A stretch of 64,000 bases of DNA from JAGNNV01 sp031412915 (lineage in GTDB: Bacteria > Acidobacteriota > Vicinamibacteria > Fen-336 > JAGNNV01). The stretch is from contig JANODX010000034.1 in the NCBI GenBank assembly GCA_031412915.1, forward strand, positions 1-64,000, read 5' to 3'. This document shows, piece by piece, positions 32,695 through 41,217 of this stretch; position 1 is the stretch's first letter; each line of letters starts with the position of its first letter. The notes beneath the pieces are model-generated. The model did not search any database, had not been told where the DNA came from, and saw only the letters and a list, made by a program, of their open reading frames with translations. A program made the position numbers and the translations under genes.

Positions 32695-33599
32695 CCTTGC
32701 GGATCGGCATCGACCTTGGGGGAACGAAGATCGAAGGGGTCGCGCTCCGCTCCGATGGCGCCATCGCCTCACGAAGACGCGTGGCCACACCGCGAGGCGA
32801 GTACGAGGGCACGGTGCGGGCCATCGCGGACGTGGTCTCGTTCCTCGAACACGAATCGGGCTCTTTGGGGTCGGTGGGAATAGGAATGCCGGGGATCGTG
32901 TCGCCGGCCACGGGCCTGGTCAAGAATGCGAATTCGGTCTGGCTGAACGGTCGTGCCCTCGACCGCGATCTCGAAACCGCCCTGGGCCGGCTGGTTCGAA
33001 TCGAAAACGACGCCAATTGTTTCGCGCTTTCGGAAGCGAGCGACGGCGCGGCGGCGGGGCGAGGCTGCGTGTTCGGCGTGATTCTGGGCACCGGAACCGG
33101 CGGGGGCGTGGTGGTGGACGGCCGGATCGTGCGGGGCCGGAACGCGGTCGCGGGCGAGTGGGGCCACAATCCCATGCCCTGGCCCGCACCGGACGAATGG
33201 CCGGGCGAGCGCTGTTACTGCGGTCGCACCGGTTGTATCGAAACATTCCTCTCGGGGCCGGGACTGACCCGCGATTTCGCGAGAGAGACCGGACAACCGA
33301 CGGACTCGGTGGAGATAGTCAGCCGCGCGGGCGCGGGCGAACCGGCGGCGGTTCGATGCCTCGATCGATATGCGAATCGCCTCGCCCGCGCTCTCGCGTC
33401 GATCATCAATGTGCTCGATCCCGATGCCATTGTCCTGGGCGGTGGTTTGTCGGGTATCGGGCGGCTCTACGTCGACGTCCCGCGACTTTGGTCGCAATTT
33501 GTCTTCTCAGACCGGGTGGAGACCGAGCTCCTGCCCCCCAAGTTCGGAGACTCGAGTGGCGTTCGGGGTGCGGCCTGGTTATGGCCGGTGGGCGGCTAG
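32691..33599 (+). CDS. ROK-family sugar kinase
   Basis: 302 aa. N-terminal phosphate motif GIDLGGTKIEG, catalytic Asp in IENDANCFALSEA, ATP motif GTGTGGGVVVDG, and the zinc site made of EWGHNPM His and CYCGRTGCIE Cys. Sequence and pairing with a NagX-like gene suggest N-acetylglucosamine or fructo/glucokinase activity. Last gene of thrB-thrC-nagX-ROK. Confidence 0.9.
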   Translation: MTLRIGIDLGGTKIEGVALRSDGAIASRRRVATPRGEYEGTVRAIADVVSFLEHESGSLGSVGIGMPGIVSPATGLVKNANSVWLNGRALDRDLETALGRLVRIENDANCFALSEASDGAAAGRGCVFGVILGTGTGGGVVVDGRIVRGRNAVAGEWGHNPMPWPAPDEWPGERCYCGRTGCIETFLSGPGLTRDFARETGQPTDSVEIVSRAGAGEPAAVRCLDRYANRLARALASIINVLDPDAIVLGGGLSGIGRLYVDVPRLWSQFVFSDRVETELLPPKFGDSSGVRGAAWLWPVGG

Positions 33600-33668
33600 A
33601 GTCGGGGGCGCAGGTTCCCTTCAGGGGCCCGCGACGGTCCCCCGAGCCGTCCCTACTAGACTCCCGGC

Positions 33669-35747
33669 GTGAGTGGCGCGGTTGGAAAGATGTTGGAACC
33701 ACCTTTCGCGGCTCTCGTTCCCAAGACCACCGTCCTCCATGGGGAAACACTGGAAGACCCGTATTTCTGGCTTCGGGAGAAGGAGAATCCGGCGGTTCGG
33801 GCGTATCTGCAGGCCGAGAATGAATACGCAGACGCGGCTACATCGCATCTGAACGGCTTGGCCAGATCTCTGTACGACGAGATGCTGGCTCGGATCCAGG
33901 AAGACGACACTTCGGCCCCGTATCGTCTTCGAGGCTACGAACATTGGGTGCGCACGGTCAAGGGTGAGCAGTACCCCGTCTACCATCGGCGACGCCTGGG
34001 TAACGAGGGGACGCCGAACCCGGCGGAAACGACCCTGGATGTGAACGAACTGGGGGCGGGCCGGCCCTTCATGTCCCTGGGCGCCTATGCGATGAGCGAC
34101 GACGGCCGGCTTCTCGCCTACTCAACCGACGGCACGGGTTTCCGCCAGTACACGCTCCAGGTGAAGAACCTCGCCACCGGGGTTCTTTGGAGTCGTGCGT
34201 TTGAGAAGGTGGTCTCGGTCGCTTGGGCCGGAGATTCGGAGACGCTCTTCTTCACCGAGGAGGATCACGCGAAGCGCGCGGCGCGCCTGTACCGGATCCG
34301 CATCTTCTCGGAGGCAGCCCCGGTTCTGGTCTTTGAGGAAAAGGACGAAAGGTTCAGCCTGGAAATCTCCCGTTCGCGCAGCGGCGCCTTCCTGTTCCTC
34401 GTGACCGCCTCTCACACCACCGCGGAGGTCCGAAGCCTCGAAGCCTCGAGGCCTGAAGGTGCGTTCAAGCTCGTCGCTCCGCGGCGTCAGGACCATGAAT
34501 ACGAGCTCGATCATCAAGGCGACCGCTTCCTGATTCGCACGAACGACCGCGGACGCAACTTCCGGCTGGTCGAGGCTCCGGTGGCGGCGCCGGACGAAGG
34601 GAACTGGCGCGAGATCGTCCCCCATCGGGAAGACGCCATGCTCGAAGCCGCACTCGTCTTCGAGCACGACATCGTTCTGTGTGAGCGATCGGGAGGACTT
34701 CCGGGATTTCGGTCCCTGAACCGCCAAGGAAAGGTCGGCGTCGAGGCCCTCTTCGACGAGCCAACCTACGCCGCCCTTCCCCAGGACAACCGCGAGTACG
34801 AGTCCTCGACGTTCCGCTATACGTACCAGTCGCTGGTGACGCCTCCCTCGGTCTTCGACCTCGACCTCACCACCGGTGAGAGCACTCTGGTCAAGCAGGT
34901 CAAGGTTCTGGGCTCGTTCAATCGAGACGACTATCTCTCGGAGTGGACAGCCGCCTTGGCCGAAGACGGAACCAGGATTCCGATCTCTCTGGTGCGACGG
35001 CGCGACACACCGGTCGACGGATCCGCGCCCATGCACCTCCTCGGCTACGGCTCCTACGGCTTCCCCTATCCCGTCTCGTTTGTTTCCCAGCGCCTCTGCC
35101 TGCTCGACCGCGGTTTCGTCGTGGCCCTCGCCCACGTTCGCGGGGGGGGCGAGATGGGCAAGCCCTGGCACGACGCCGGGCGCATGGCCGCGAAGGTGAA
35201 TACGTTCACGGATTTCATCTCGTGCGCAAGGTCTTTGATCGAACGCGGCTATACGTCGAGCTCGAAACTGGTCATCGAGGGCGGATCGGCGGGAGGCCTG
35301 CTGATGGGTGCGGTCACCAACCTGCGGCCCGATCTCATGAAGGCGGTTGTCGCCAAGGTCCCCTTTGTGGACGTGATCAATTCGATGCTGGACGAAGACC
35401 TGCCGTTGACCGTGGGGGAGTTCGAGGAGTGGGGCAACCCCAAGGTCCTCGAGGACTTCCGAGCCATGCGCGCCTACTGCCCTTACAGCAACCTCGAAAA
35501 GAAAGCCTACCCCGCGATCCTGCTGCGGAACTCGTTCAACGATTCCCAGGTTATGTACTGGGAGGCGGCCAAGTACGCGGCAAGACTGCGCACCCTCAAG
35601 ACCAACGACGCTCCCTTGCTTCTCCGCACCCTCATGGAGGCGGGGCACGGAGGAGCCTCCGGGCGCTACGACGCCTTGCGCGAAACCGCGTCCGACTACG
35701 CTTTCATCCTCTGGCAGGTTGGCACGGTCGATCTCGATAGAGTCTGA
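33669..35747 (+). CDS. Oligopeptidase B / prolyl oligopeptidase (S9A)
   Basis: 692 aa. Residues 1 to about 400 are a seven-bladed propeller starting with LEDPYFWLREKENP. The C-terminal alpha/beta hydrolase carries Ser in IEGGSAGGLLMG, Asp in RNSFNDSQVMYWE and His in MEAGHGGASGRYD. RGGGEMGKPWHDAGR is diagnostic of oligopeptidase B (trypsin-like specificity for Lys/Arg). It has no signal peptide, so it is cytoplasmic. GTG start; an internal ATG 21 bases in is possible. Confidence 0.92.
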   Translation: MSGAVGKMLEPPFAALVPKTTVLHGETLEDPYFWLREKENPAVRAYLQAENEYADAATSHLNGLARSLYDEMLARIQEDDTSAPYRLRGYEHWVRTVKGEQYPVYHRRRLGNEGTPNPAETTLDVNELGAGRPFMSLGAYAMSDDGRLLAYSTDGTGFRQYTLQVKNLATGVLWSRAFEKVVSVAWAGDSETLFFTEEDHAKRAARLYRIRIFSEAAPVLVFEEKDERFSLEISRSRSGAFLFLVTASHTTAEVRSLEASRPEGAFKLVAPRRQDHEYELDHQGDRFLIRTNDRGRNFRLVEAPVAAPDEGNWREIVPHREDAMLEAALVFEHDIVLCERSGGLPGFRSLNRQGKVGVEALFDEPTYAALPQDNREYESSTFRYTYQSLVTPPSVFDLDLTTGESTLVKQVKVLGSFNRDDYLSEWTAALAEDGTRIPISLVRRRDTPVDGSAPMHLLGYGSYGFPYPVSFVSQRLCLLDRGFVVALAHVRGGGEMGKPWHDAGRMAAKVNTFTDFISCARSLIERGYTSSSKLVIEGGSAGGLLMGAVTNLRPDLMKAVVAKVPFVDVINSMLDEDLPLTVGEFEEWGNPKVLEDFRAMRAYCPYSNLEKKAYPAILLRNSFNDSQVMYWEAAKYAARLRTLKTNDAPLLLRTLMEAGHGGASGRYDALRETASDYAFILWQVGTVDLDRV

Positions 35748-35772
35748 CCTTGAATCACAGGAGATCCGCCCC

Positions 35773-37752
35773 ATGTTTCTGACCCTTGCCACCGTGCTTA
35801 CCCTGGCCGCGCCGGATTTCACCGCCAAGGACCTGCACTCTCTCAAGCGTCTGGCCGATCCGCAGGTTTCGCCGGACGGCAAGTGGGTTCTGTATCAGCA
35901 GACCATTATCGAACTGGGCCAGAGCCGCAACTCGGATCTCTTCCTCGTGCCTTCGACCGGCGGCGCGCCCCGCTCCCTCACCTCGCACCCCAAATCGGAC
36001 TCTCAGGGCCGGTTCTCCAAGGATGGAACCCAAATCGCGTTTCTCTCGTCCCGAGACGGCGCCCCGCAGGTCTACATCCTGGATCTGCGCGGGGGCGAGG
36101 CCCGGCGCGTGACTAATCTCTCGCAGAGTGTGGCCAACTTCCGCTGGGCCACCGCGGACAAGCTGGTGGTGGTCTCGGATGTGCACCCGAGTTGCACGGG
36201 CTCCGATTTCGACGCCTGCACGAAGATGAAAGTGCAAGAAAGAGGCGAGAGTGTCCGCGTCTACGACAAGCTCTTCGTGCGTCACTGGGACACCTGGGAG
36301 GATGGCCTGCGCTCTCATCTGTTGTGGGTCGACGTCAAGACGGGACAGGCGGCCGACCTGACCAAAGGCGACGCCGATGTTCCGCCCTACCCCGGACCGA
36401 ACGATTTCGACATCGCCCCGGATGGCTCGGAGGTGGCGTTTGGTCGAAACGACGACAAGGACGAGGCCTCCTCCACGAACGCGGACCTGTTCACGGTCCC
36501 GACCTCCGGGGGGCCGGCCAGGAAGTTCGGCGGAGCCGCGGGCTTTGATGGCCTGCCCTCCTACAGCCCCGATGGATCCATGATCGCGTATCACGCCCAG
36601 ATGCGCGCGGGCTTCGAGGCCGATCGCTTTCGTCTGATGGTCTACGACCGCAAGACCGGGCTCACGCGAAACCTGACCGAGCCCTTCGATCGCAGCGTCG
36701 ACGAGATCGCGTGGGCGCCCGATTCGAAAACGATCTACTTCACCGCCGGCGATGGGCCGCACAACCCGCTGTTCGCCCTTTCCGCCGCGGGAGGGGTGCC
36801 GCGCAAGGTGGCCGATGGCCATCTCACCCAATTGTCGATTTCGAAGGATGGTCTCAGGGCGGTGATGGCCAAGGACTCGCTGAGCAAGCCCGCGGATGTG
36901 GTGACCATAGACCTTGCGAGCGGCAAGGTCTCGCGCATTACCGACACCAACGACGCGGCTTTGGCCGGGTTCGCGCTTCTGCCCTCCGAGTCGGTCTCCT
37001 ATGCCGGGGCGCTCGGCAAGACGGTCCAGGGCTGGATCACCAAGCCCGCGAACTTCGACCCTTCGAAAAGATACCCGTTGCTCCTCATCGTCCACGGGGG
37101 ACCGCAGAGTGTTTTCGCGGACAGCTGGAGCTTCCGCTGGAATCCGCAGGTCTTCGCGGGAGCGGGTTTCGTGGTCTTCATGCCCAATCCCCGCGGCTCC
37201 ACCGGTTTCGGGCAGGCCTTCACCGACGATGTCTCGAAAGACTGGGGCGGGAAAGCCTACGAAGACGTGATGAAGGGAACGGATTTCGCGGCAGCCCTTC
37301 CGTATGTGGACAAGGACCGCGTTCTCGCGGCCGGGGCTTCGTACGGCGGCTACATGGTCAACTGGATGTGCACCCAGACCAAGCGATTCAAGGCCCTGGT
37401 TTCGCATGACGGCGTTTACAATCTCGAGTCGATGGCCGGTTCCACCGAGGAGCAGTGGTTCACTGACTGGGACCTCGGGGGACCGCCGTGGAAGGACCGG
37501 ACTCAGTACGACAGGTTTTCGCCCTCCCGCTTCATCGCGCAGTGCACGACCCCGACCCTCATCATCCACAACGATCGTGACTATCGCGTCCCCGTCGAAC
37601 AGGGTCTCCAGATGTTCACCGCCCTTCAGCGCCAGGGCGTGCCCTCGCGCCTGGTGATGTTCCCCGAGGAAAATCACTGGGTCCTGAAGGCGGAGAACTC
37701 GGTGCGCTGGTACGACGAGGTCCTGGGGTGGCTCAAGAAATGGGCGAACTGA
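35773..37752 (+). CDS. Exported S9C-type acylaminoacyl/dipeptidyl peptidase
   Basis: 659 aa from ATG 35773, which starts a signal sequence (FLTLATVLTLAAPD). The N-terminal propeller shows WD40/TolB-like repeats (VSPDGKWVLYQQ, FSKDGTQIAFLSS, YSPDGSMIAYH). The hydrolase domain has Ser in AAGASYGGYMVNW, Asp in IIHNDRDYRVP and His in PEENHW. It probably cleaves peptides in the periplasm. It follows the oligopeptidase B gene by 25 bp, so the pair is co-transcribed. Confidence 0.9.
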   Translation: MFLTLATVLTLAAPDFTAKDLHSLKRLADPQVSPDGKWVLYQQTIIELGQSRNSDLFLVPSTGGAPRSLTSHPKSDSQGRFSKDGTQIAFLSSRDGAPQVYILDLRGGEARRVTNLSQSVANFRWATADKLVVVSDVHPSCTGSDFDACTKMKVQERGESVRVYDKLFVRHWDTWEDGLRSHLLWVDVKTGQAADLTKGDADVPPYPGPNDFDIAPDGSEVAFGRNDDKDEASSTNADLFTVPTSGGPARKFGGAAGFDGLPSYSPDGSMIAYHAQMRAGFEADRFRLMVYDRKTGLTRNLTEPFDRSVDEIAWAPDSKTIYFTAGDGPHNPLFALSAAGGVPRKVADGHLTQLSISKDGLRAVMAKDSLSKPADVVTIDLASGKVSRITDTNDAALAGFALLPSESVSYAGALGKTVQGWITKPANFDPSKRYPLLLIVHGGPQSVFADSWSFRWNPQVFAGAGFVVFMPNPRGSTGFGQAFTDDVSKDWGGKAYEDVMKGTDFAAALPYVDKDRVLAAGASYGGYMVNWMCTQTKRFKALVSHDGVYNLESMAGSTEEQWFTDWDLGGPPWKDRTQYDRFSPSRFIAQCTTPTLIIHNDRDYRVPVEQGLQMFTALQRQGVPSRLVMFPEENHWVLKAENSVRWYDEVLGWLKKWAN

Positions 37753-38825
37753 GGGCTCTCGAACTCGCCCAGGAACTCGGCCACGAGGAAGTCGTCCTGC
37801 TTCACGACCGGGAGTCCGGCCTGCGGGGCGCCATCGCCATCCACGACTCCACTTTCGGACCGAGTGTCGGGGGCACAAGGATGCGTGCGTATGCCACGTA
37901 TGACGACGCCGTGGTCGATGCCCTGCGTCTGGCCCGGGCCATGACCTACAAGGCGACAATGGTCGAGATGCCCTACGGCGGGGCCAAGGCCGTGATCGTG
38001 GGAGACCCGAACCGGGACAAGACCAGGCCTCTGCTCGTGGCTTACGCCCGGGCCGTCGAAAGGCTCGGCGGCCGGTTCTTCACCGGCTGCGACATGGGAA
38101 TCGAACCACGCGACCTCAAGGTGATGCAACGCCACACCAAGCATCTTTCCCACGCGAACGAGGACTCGCCCCTGGACACGTCGTATCTTGCCGCCCTTGG
38201 AGTCTTTGAAGGGATCGCCGCGGTGGCCGCGGTTCTTGGACGTTCGTTGTCGTCACTTCGGGTTGCCATTCAGGGTGTGGGTGCGGTCGGTTTTCCTCTG
38301 GCCAAACTTCTGGTTGAACACGGTGCCCATGTGATCGTGGCCGATCCCGACCCGGCTCGCGCGCGGCGGGCCGCGAGCGAGATCGAAACCCAGGTGGTCG
38401 AACCCGACGGCATCTATGACGTCGAGGCCGACGTGTTTTCGCCCAACGCCATGGGCGGGATACTGAATGACGACACCATCGCCCGCCTCAAAGCCCGGGC
38501 CATCGTGGGGGGGGCCAACGAGCAGTTGCGGGAGCCTCGTCACGGCGCAGTTCTCCACTCCGTGGGAATCCTGTGGGCGCCCGACTACGTGGTGAACGCG
38601 GGCGGTCTGCTGAGCCTCCTCTACGAAACCAGGCAGACGGACGCGGAGGGCGTGGTCGAACGGGTCCACCTGATCGGCCCCCGGTTGGCCGACATCTGGC
38701 ATCGATCCGATGAAGAAGAGCAACCTCCAGGGGTCATCGCCGATCGCATCGTCGAAGAACGACTCGCCCTGGGCAGGCGGGCGAAGTCGGAATCGGCGCG
38801 ACGAACCAAGTATGAAGACGATTGA
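37740..38825 (+). CDS. Leucine/valine dehydrogenase (Glu/Leu/Phe/Val DH family)
   Basis: 361 aa. N-terminal catalytic domain has HDSTFGPSVGGTRM, MTYKATMVEMPYGGAKAVI (catalytic Lys) and GCDMGIEPRDLKVM; the NAD domain has IQGVGAVGF and the C-terminal WAPDYVVNAGGLL. It reversibly deaminates branched-chain amino acids, likely in catabolism or branched-chain fatty acid supply. The start overlaps the peptidase stop by 13 bp; a GTG 12 bases upstream is possible. Coupling peptidases with an amino-acid dehydrogenase suggests peptide use. Confidence 0.9.
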   Translation: MGELRALELAQELGHEEVVLLHDRESGLRGAIAIHDSTFGPSVGGTRMRAYATYDDAVVDALRLARAMTYKATMVEMPYGGAKAVIVGDPNRDKTRPLLVAYARAVERLGGRFFTGCDMGIEPRDLKVMQRHTKHLSHANEDSPLDTSYLAALGVFEGIAAVAAVLGRSLSSLRVAIQGVGAVGFPLAKLLVEHGAHVIVADPDPARARRAASEIETQVVEPDGIYDVEADVFSPNAMGGILNDDTIARLKARAIVGGANEQLREPRHGAVLHSVGILWAPDYVVNAGGLLSLLYETRQTDAEGVVERVHLIGPRLADIWHRSDEEEQPPGVIADRIVEERLALGRRAKSESARRTKYEDD

Positions 38826-38846
38826 TCGAGGGAGCGAGGCACGGCG

Positions 38847-39632
38847 ATGAAGATCTCGGTCGGGGGAGCGACCATCGGGTACGCGGACAAGGGACATGGA
38901 CCGGCCGTCCTGTTTCTTCACGCCTTTGGCCTGTCCCTCGGAATGTGGGACGGCCAGGACGCTCTCGCTCCGCGGTACCGGATCGTCCGTTTCGACGCGC
39001 GCGGTTTTGGCGCATCGAAGGTGGGCGATGCGATCCTCACCATGGACCGCATCGCCGACGACGCGAAAGCACTCATCGAACGTCTGCGCCTGGGGCCGGT
39101 GATCCTGGTCGGGTGTTCGATGGGCGGTTACGCGGCTTTCGCCTTCGCGCAGAAACACGCTTCGCTCCTGCGGGGCCTGGTCCTGGCGGACACCCGCGCG
39201 GGAGGCGATTCTGCCGAGGCCCGGAAGGGCCGAAGCGACCTCGCGGCCAAGGTCATTAAGGAAGGGCCGCAGGCCGCTCTCGACTTCTTTCTCCCTCGTG
39301 TCTTCGGCGAGACCACCAAGAGATCGCGGGCTGAAGTCGTGGCCCGGTTCAAGGACATCCTGCTCGCGACTTCGCCTCGAGGGCTTTCCGATGCCCTGCA
39401 TGGTATCGCCGCCCGCCAGGATTCGACGCCGCTCCTACGCGAGATCTCGGTTCCCACCCTTGTGATCTGCGGCGAGGAGGACGTCATCACGCCACGAGCC
39501 GAGGCGGAAATCATGCAGCGAGGGATCAAAGGCGCCGAGTTGGCGATGATTCCGAAAGCCGGCCACCTCCCCTCGATGGAAACACCCGAGGAGTTCAACG
39601 CCGTGCTCGGGAAGTTCTTGGGCAGGTTCTAA
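38847..39632 (+). CDS. Alpha/beta hydrolase
   Basis: 261 aa. LFLHAFGLSLGMWD oxyanion motif, nucleophile elbow VGCSMGGYAAF, Asp in GEEDVITP and His in AGHLPSME complete a triad. Closest in type to 3-oxoadipate enol-lactonase/lipase-like esterases; the substrate is unknown. It lies 21 bp after the dehydrogenase gene, so it is probably the last gene of that run. Confidence 0.85.
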   Translation: MKISVGGATIGYADKGHGPAVLFLHAFGLSLGMWDGQDALAPRYRIVRFDARGFGASKVGDAILTMDRIADDAKALIERLRLGPVILVGCSMGGYAAFAFAQKHASLLRGLVLADTRAGGDSAEARKGRSDLAAKVIKEGPQAALDFFLPRVFGETTKRSRAEVVARFKDILLATSPRGLSDALHGIAARQDSTPLLREISVPTLVICGEEDVITPRAEAEIMQRGIKGAELAMIPKAGHLPSMETPEEFNAVLGKFLGRF

Positions 39633-39684
39633 CAATCGAGACAACCCGCCGCCCCCCCGATGGCCGGAGTTCGGCGACTCTAAG

Positions 39685-39715
39685 TCGAATCGTCCGATTC
39701 ACTCGGACGATTCGA
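39685..39715. terminator. Perfect 13-bp hairpin between convergent genes
   Basis: TCGAATCGTCCGA and TCGGACGATTCGA enclose TTCAC, with no mismatch. It sits between the stop of the plus-strand hydrolase and the minus-strand aldo/keto reductase and can serve both as a bidirectional terminator. No T tract. Confidence 0.6.
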
Positions 39716-39790
39716 GCGTCACTAGTTCTCGCCGAACGCAGGCCAGGGGGTTCTAAGGGGCCCCTTGTCCGTGTCTCGGACCCCTTGGCG

Positions 39791-40801
39791 TCAACGAGAA
39801 TTCAGGTCGTATTTCATGATCCGGCCGTGCCGGCCTTCGCGATCTCTTTCCGCTTCGTAGACATCGCCGGGGACGCCCCGGCCGGAGAGTCCATTCAGAA
39901 GGGCGAGGTCCTGGTCGTCCAATCGGACCTCCGGGGCGGCCAGGGTTTGAGGAAGATGGTCGGCGTTTCGGGCCCCCACGATGACCGCCGCCACTTCAGG
40001 TTGAGCCAAAACCCAGGCGATGCCGATCGCCCCGATGGTGACCTCATGCTTTCGGGCCGTCCGGTGTACGGTCCGCAGCAAGTCCTGAAAACCGTCCCAG
40101 CCAAGCGCTTCGTCGATGATGAGCTTGTATTTCGTCAATGACCGATTCTCCAGGGGCTGGTCCGGCTCGGAAACGCCAAGCCATCGCTCGGAAAGAAAAC
40201 CGCCGAGGAGCGAGCCGTAGCAGAGGAAACGGATGTTGCTCTCCGCGCACAGCGAGGCCATCGAGCCGGCGGGACGACGATCGAGAAGCGAGTACTGAAC
40301 CTGGTGCGAGAGAACCCGCACCCCGGCCTCAAGAAGCGCGCGCAGATGGGGGGTGTCGAAGTTGGTGACCCCGAGGTGGCGGAGGACTCCGGCGCGGCGC
40401 AGCCCCTCGAGATGCAAGGCGACCTCGACGTATCGGTCAACCGCATAGTCCCACCAGTGAAACTGAACCAGGTCCAGTGTTTTTCGGCGCAGACGCCGGC
40501 CGGAGCGCTCCACGATCTCGCGCACGCCCTTGAGGTCCACCGTGGCCAGGGAGACGAGGTCCGGAACGTACTTGGTGTGCACTTGAATCCGGCGACCCTC
40601 TCCCGGGTCGAAACCGCCAATGAGATCCTCGACCCCGGTGTAGATGTCCGCGCAGTCGAAAGTCGTGATCCCGTTCTCCACGAAAGCTTTCATGTCCGCG
40701 AGTGCTGTGGCGCTCGCGTGGGCGCTGTGCCCGGCCGCGAGCTGCCATCCCCCCTTGATGATCCGGGAGATCGAATATCGAGGCGCCAGTTCAACGCGCA
40801 C
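39791..40801 (-). CDS. Aldo/keto reductase
   Basis: 336 aa, (beta/alpha)8 NADPH-dependent oxidoreductase. TFDCADIY carries the catalytic Asp and Tyr, HTKYVPDL the Lys region, VQFHWWDY the His position, and VIVGARNADHLPQTLAA the C-terminal cofactor loop. The substrate is probably an aldehyde or ketone; it resembles the L-galactose/pyridoxal-type branch by length only. Its start overlaps the 3' end of the upstream gene by 11 bp. Confidence 0.88.
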   Translation of the reverse strand: MRVELAPRYSISRIIKGGWQLAAGHSAHASATALADMKAFVENGITTFDCADIYTGVEDLIGGFDPGEGRRIQVHTKYVPDLVSLATVDLKGVREIVERSGRRLRRKTLDLVQFHWWDYAVDRYVEVALHLEGLRRAGVLRHLGVTNFDTPHLRALLEAGVRVLSHQVQYSLLDRRPAGSMASLCAESNIRFLCYGSLLGGFLSERWLGVSEPDQPLENRSLTKYKLIIDEALGWDGFQDLLRTVHRTARKHEVTIGAIGIAWVLAQPEVAAVIVGARNADHLPQTLAAPEVRLDDQDLALLNGLSGRGVPGDVYEAERDREGRHGRIMKYDLNSR

Positions 40802-41195
40802 GTTTTCGGGGACGCCGGTTCCGGGTTGCCGCCTTCAGGGGTACGGCGGTCACGTCGTCGTGCTTGAAGACGGTCGTACCGATCCGCCTGATTCGAAATC
40901 GCCCACCGCAGTGAGGATCGGGGCAGGCGATGAGGGAGTCGGTGGTCATCCAGTCGTGAGGATGAGTTTCACGCTGCTTGGCGGGAAGGAGAGGAAGCAA
41001 CGCGGCCAGCGGATACAGGGGAAAAGTCTGCCCCTTTGGCCAGGACAGGTTCTCTCCTCTCAGCTCGAACTGGTCGCCGACCTTGTGATTGCAGATCATG
41101 GGCCGGCCCTTCGCCTGCTCGACATCGACCCGCAGGTCGTACAGGCGGAAGGTCGCGGGTTTCGCGCGTTGTTTTTTGCTTCGCGTGGCGGCCAT
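40791..41195 (-). CDS. TIGR04076-like small protein
   Basis: 134 aa. CNHKVGDQFELRGENLSWPKGQTFPLYPL and PAKQRETHPHDWMTTDSLIACPDPHCGG match a small uncharacterised family with a CxH...CxxxxC-type metal or redox-like Cys set. An ATG 12 bases upstream could be used instead (MLSAMAATRS). The N-terminus is basic. The gene overlaps the aldo/keto reductase start, so the two are probably co-expressed. Function unknown. Confidence 0.75.
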   Translation of the reverse strand: MAATRSKKQRAKPATFRLYDLRVDVEQAKGRPMICNHKVGDQFELRGENLSWPKGQTFPLYPLAALLPLLPAKQRETHPHDWMTTDSLIACPDPHCGGRFRIRRIGTTVFKHDDVTAVPLKAATRNRRPRKRAR

Positions 41196-41217
41196 TGCAC
41201 TTAGCATAGCCACCCCA

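Noticed and set aside
39685..39715. CRISPR repeat or attachment site
   Set aside because: A single perfect palindrome between convergent gene ends with no spacer array; a terminator-like hairpin fits better.
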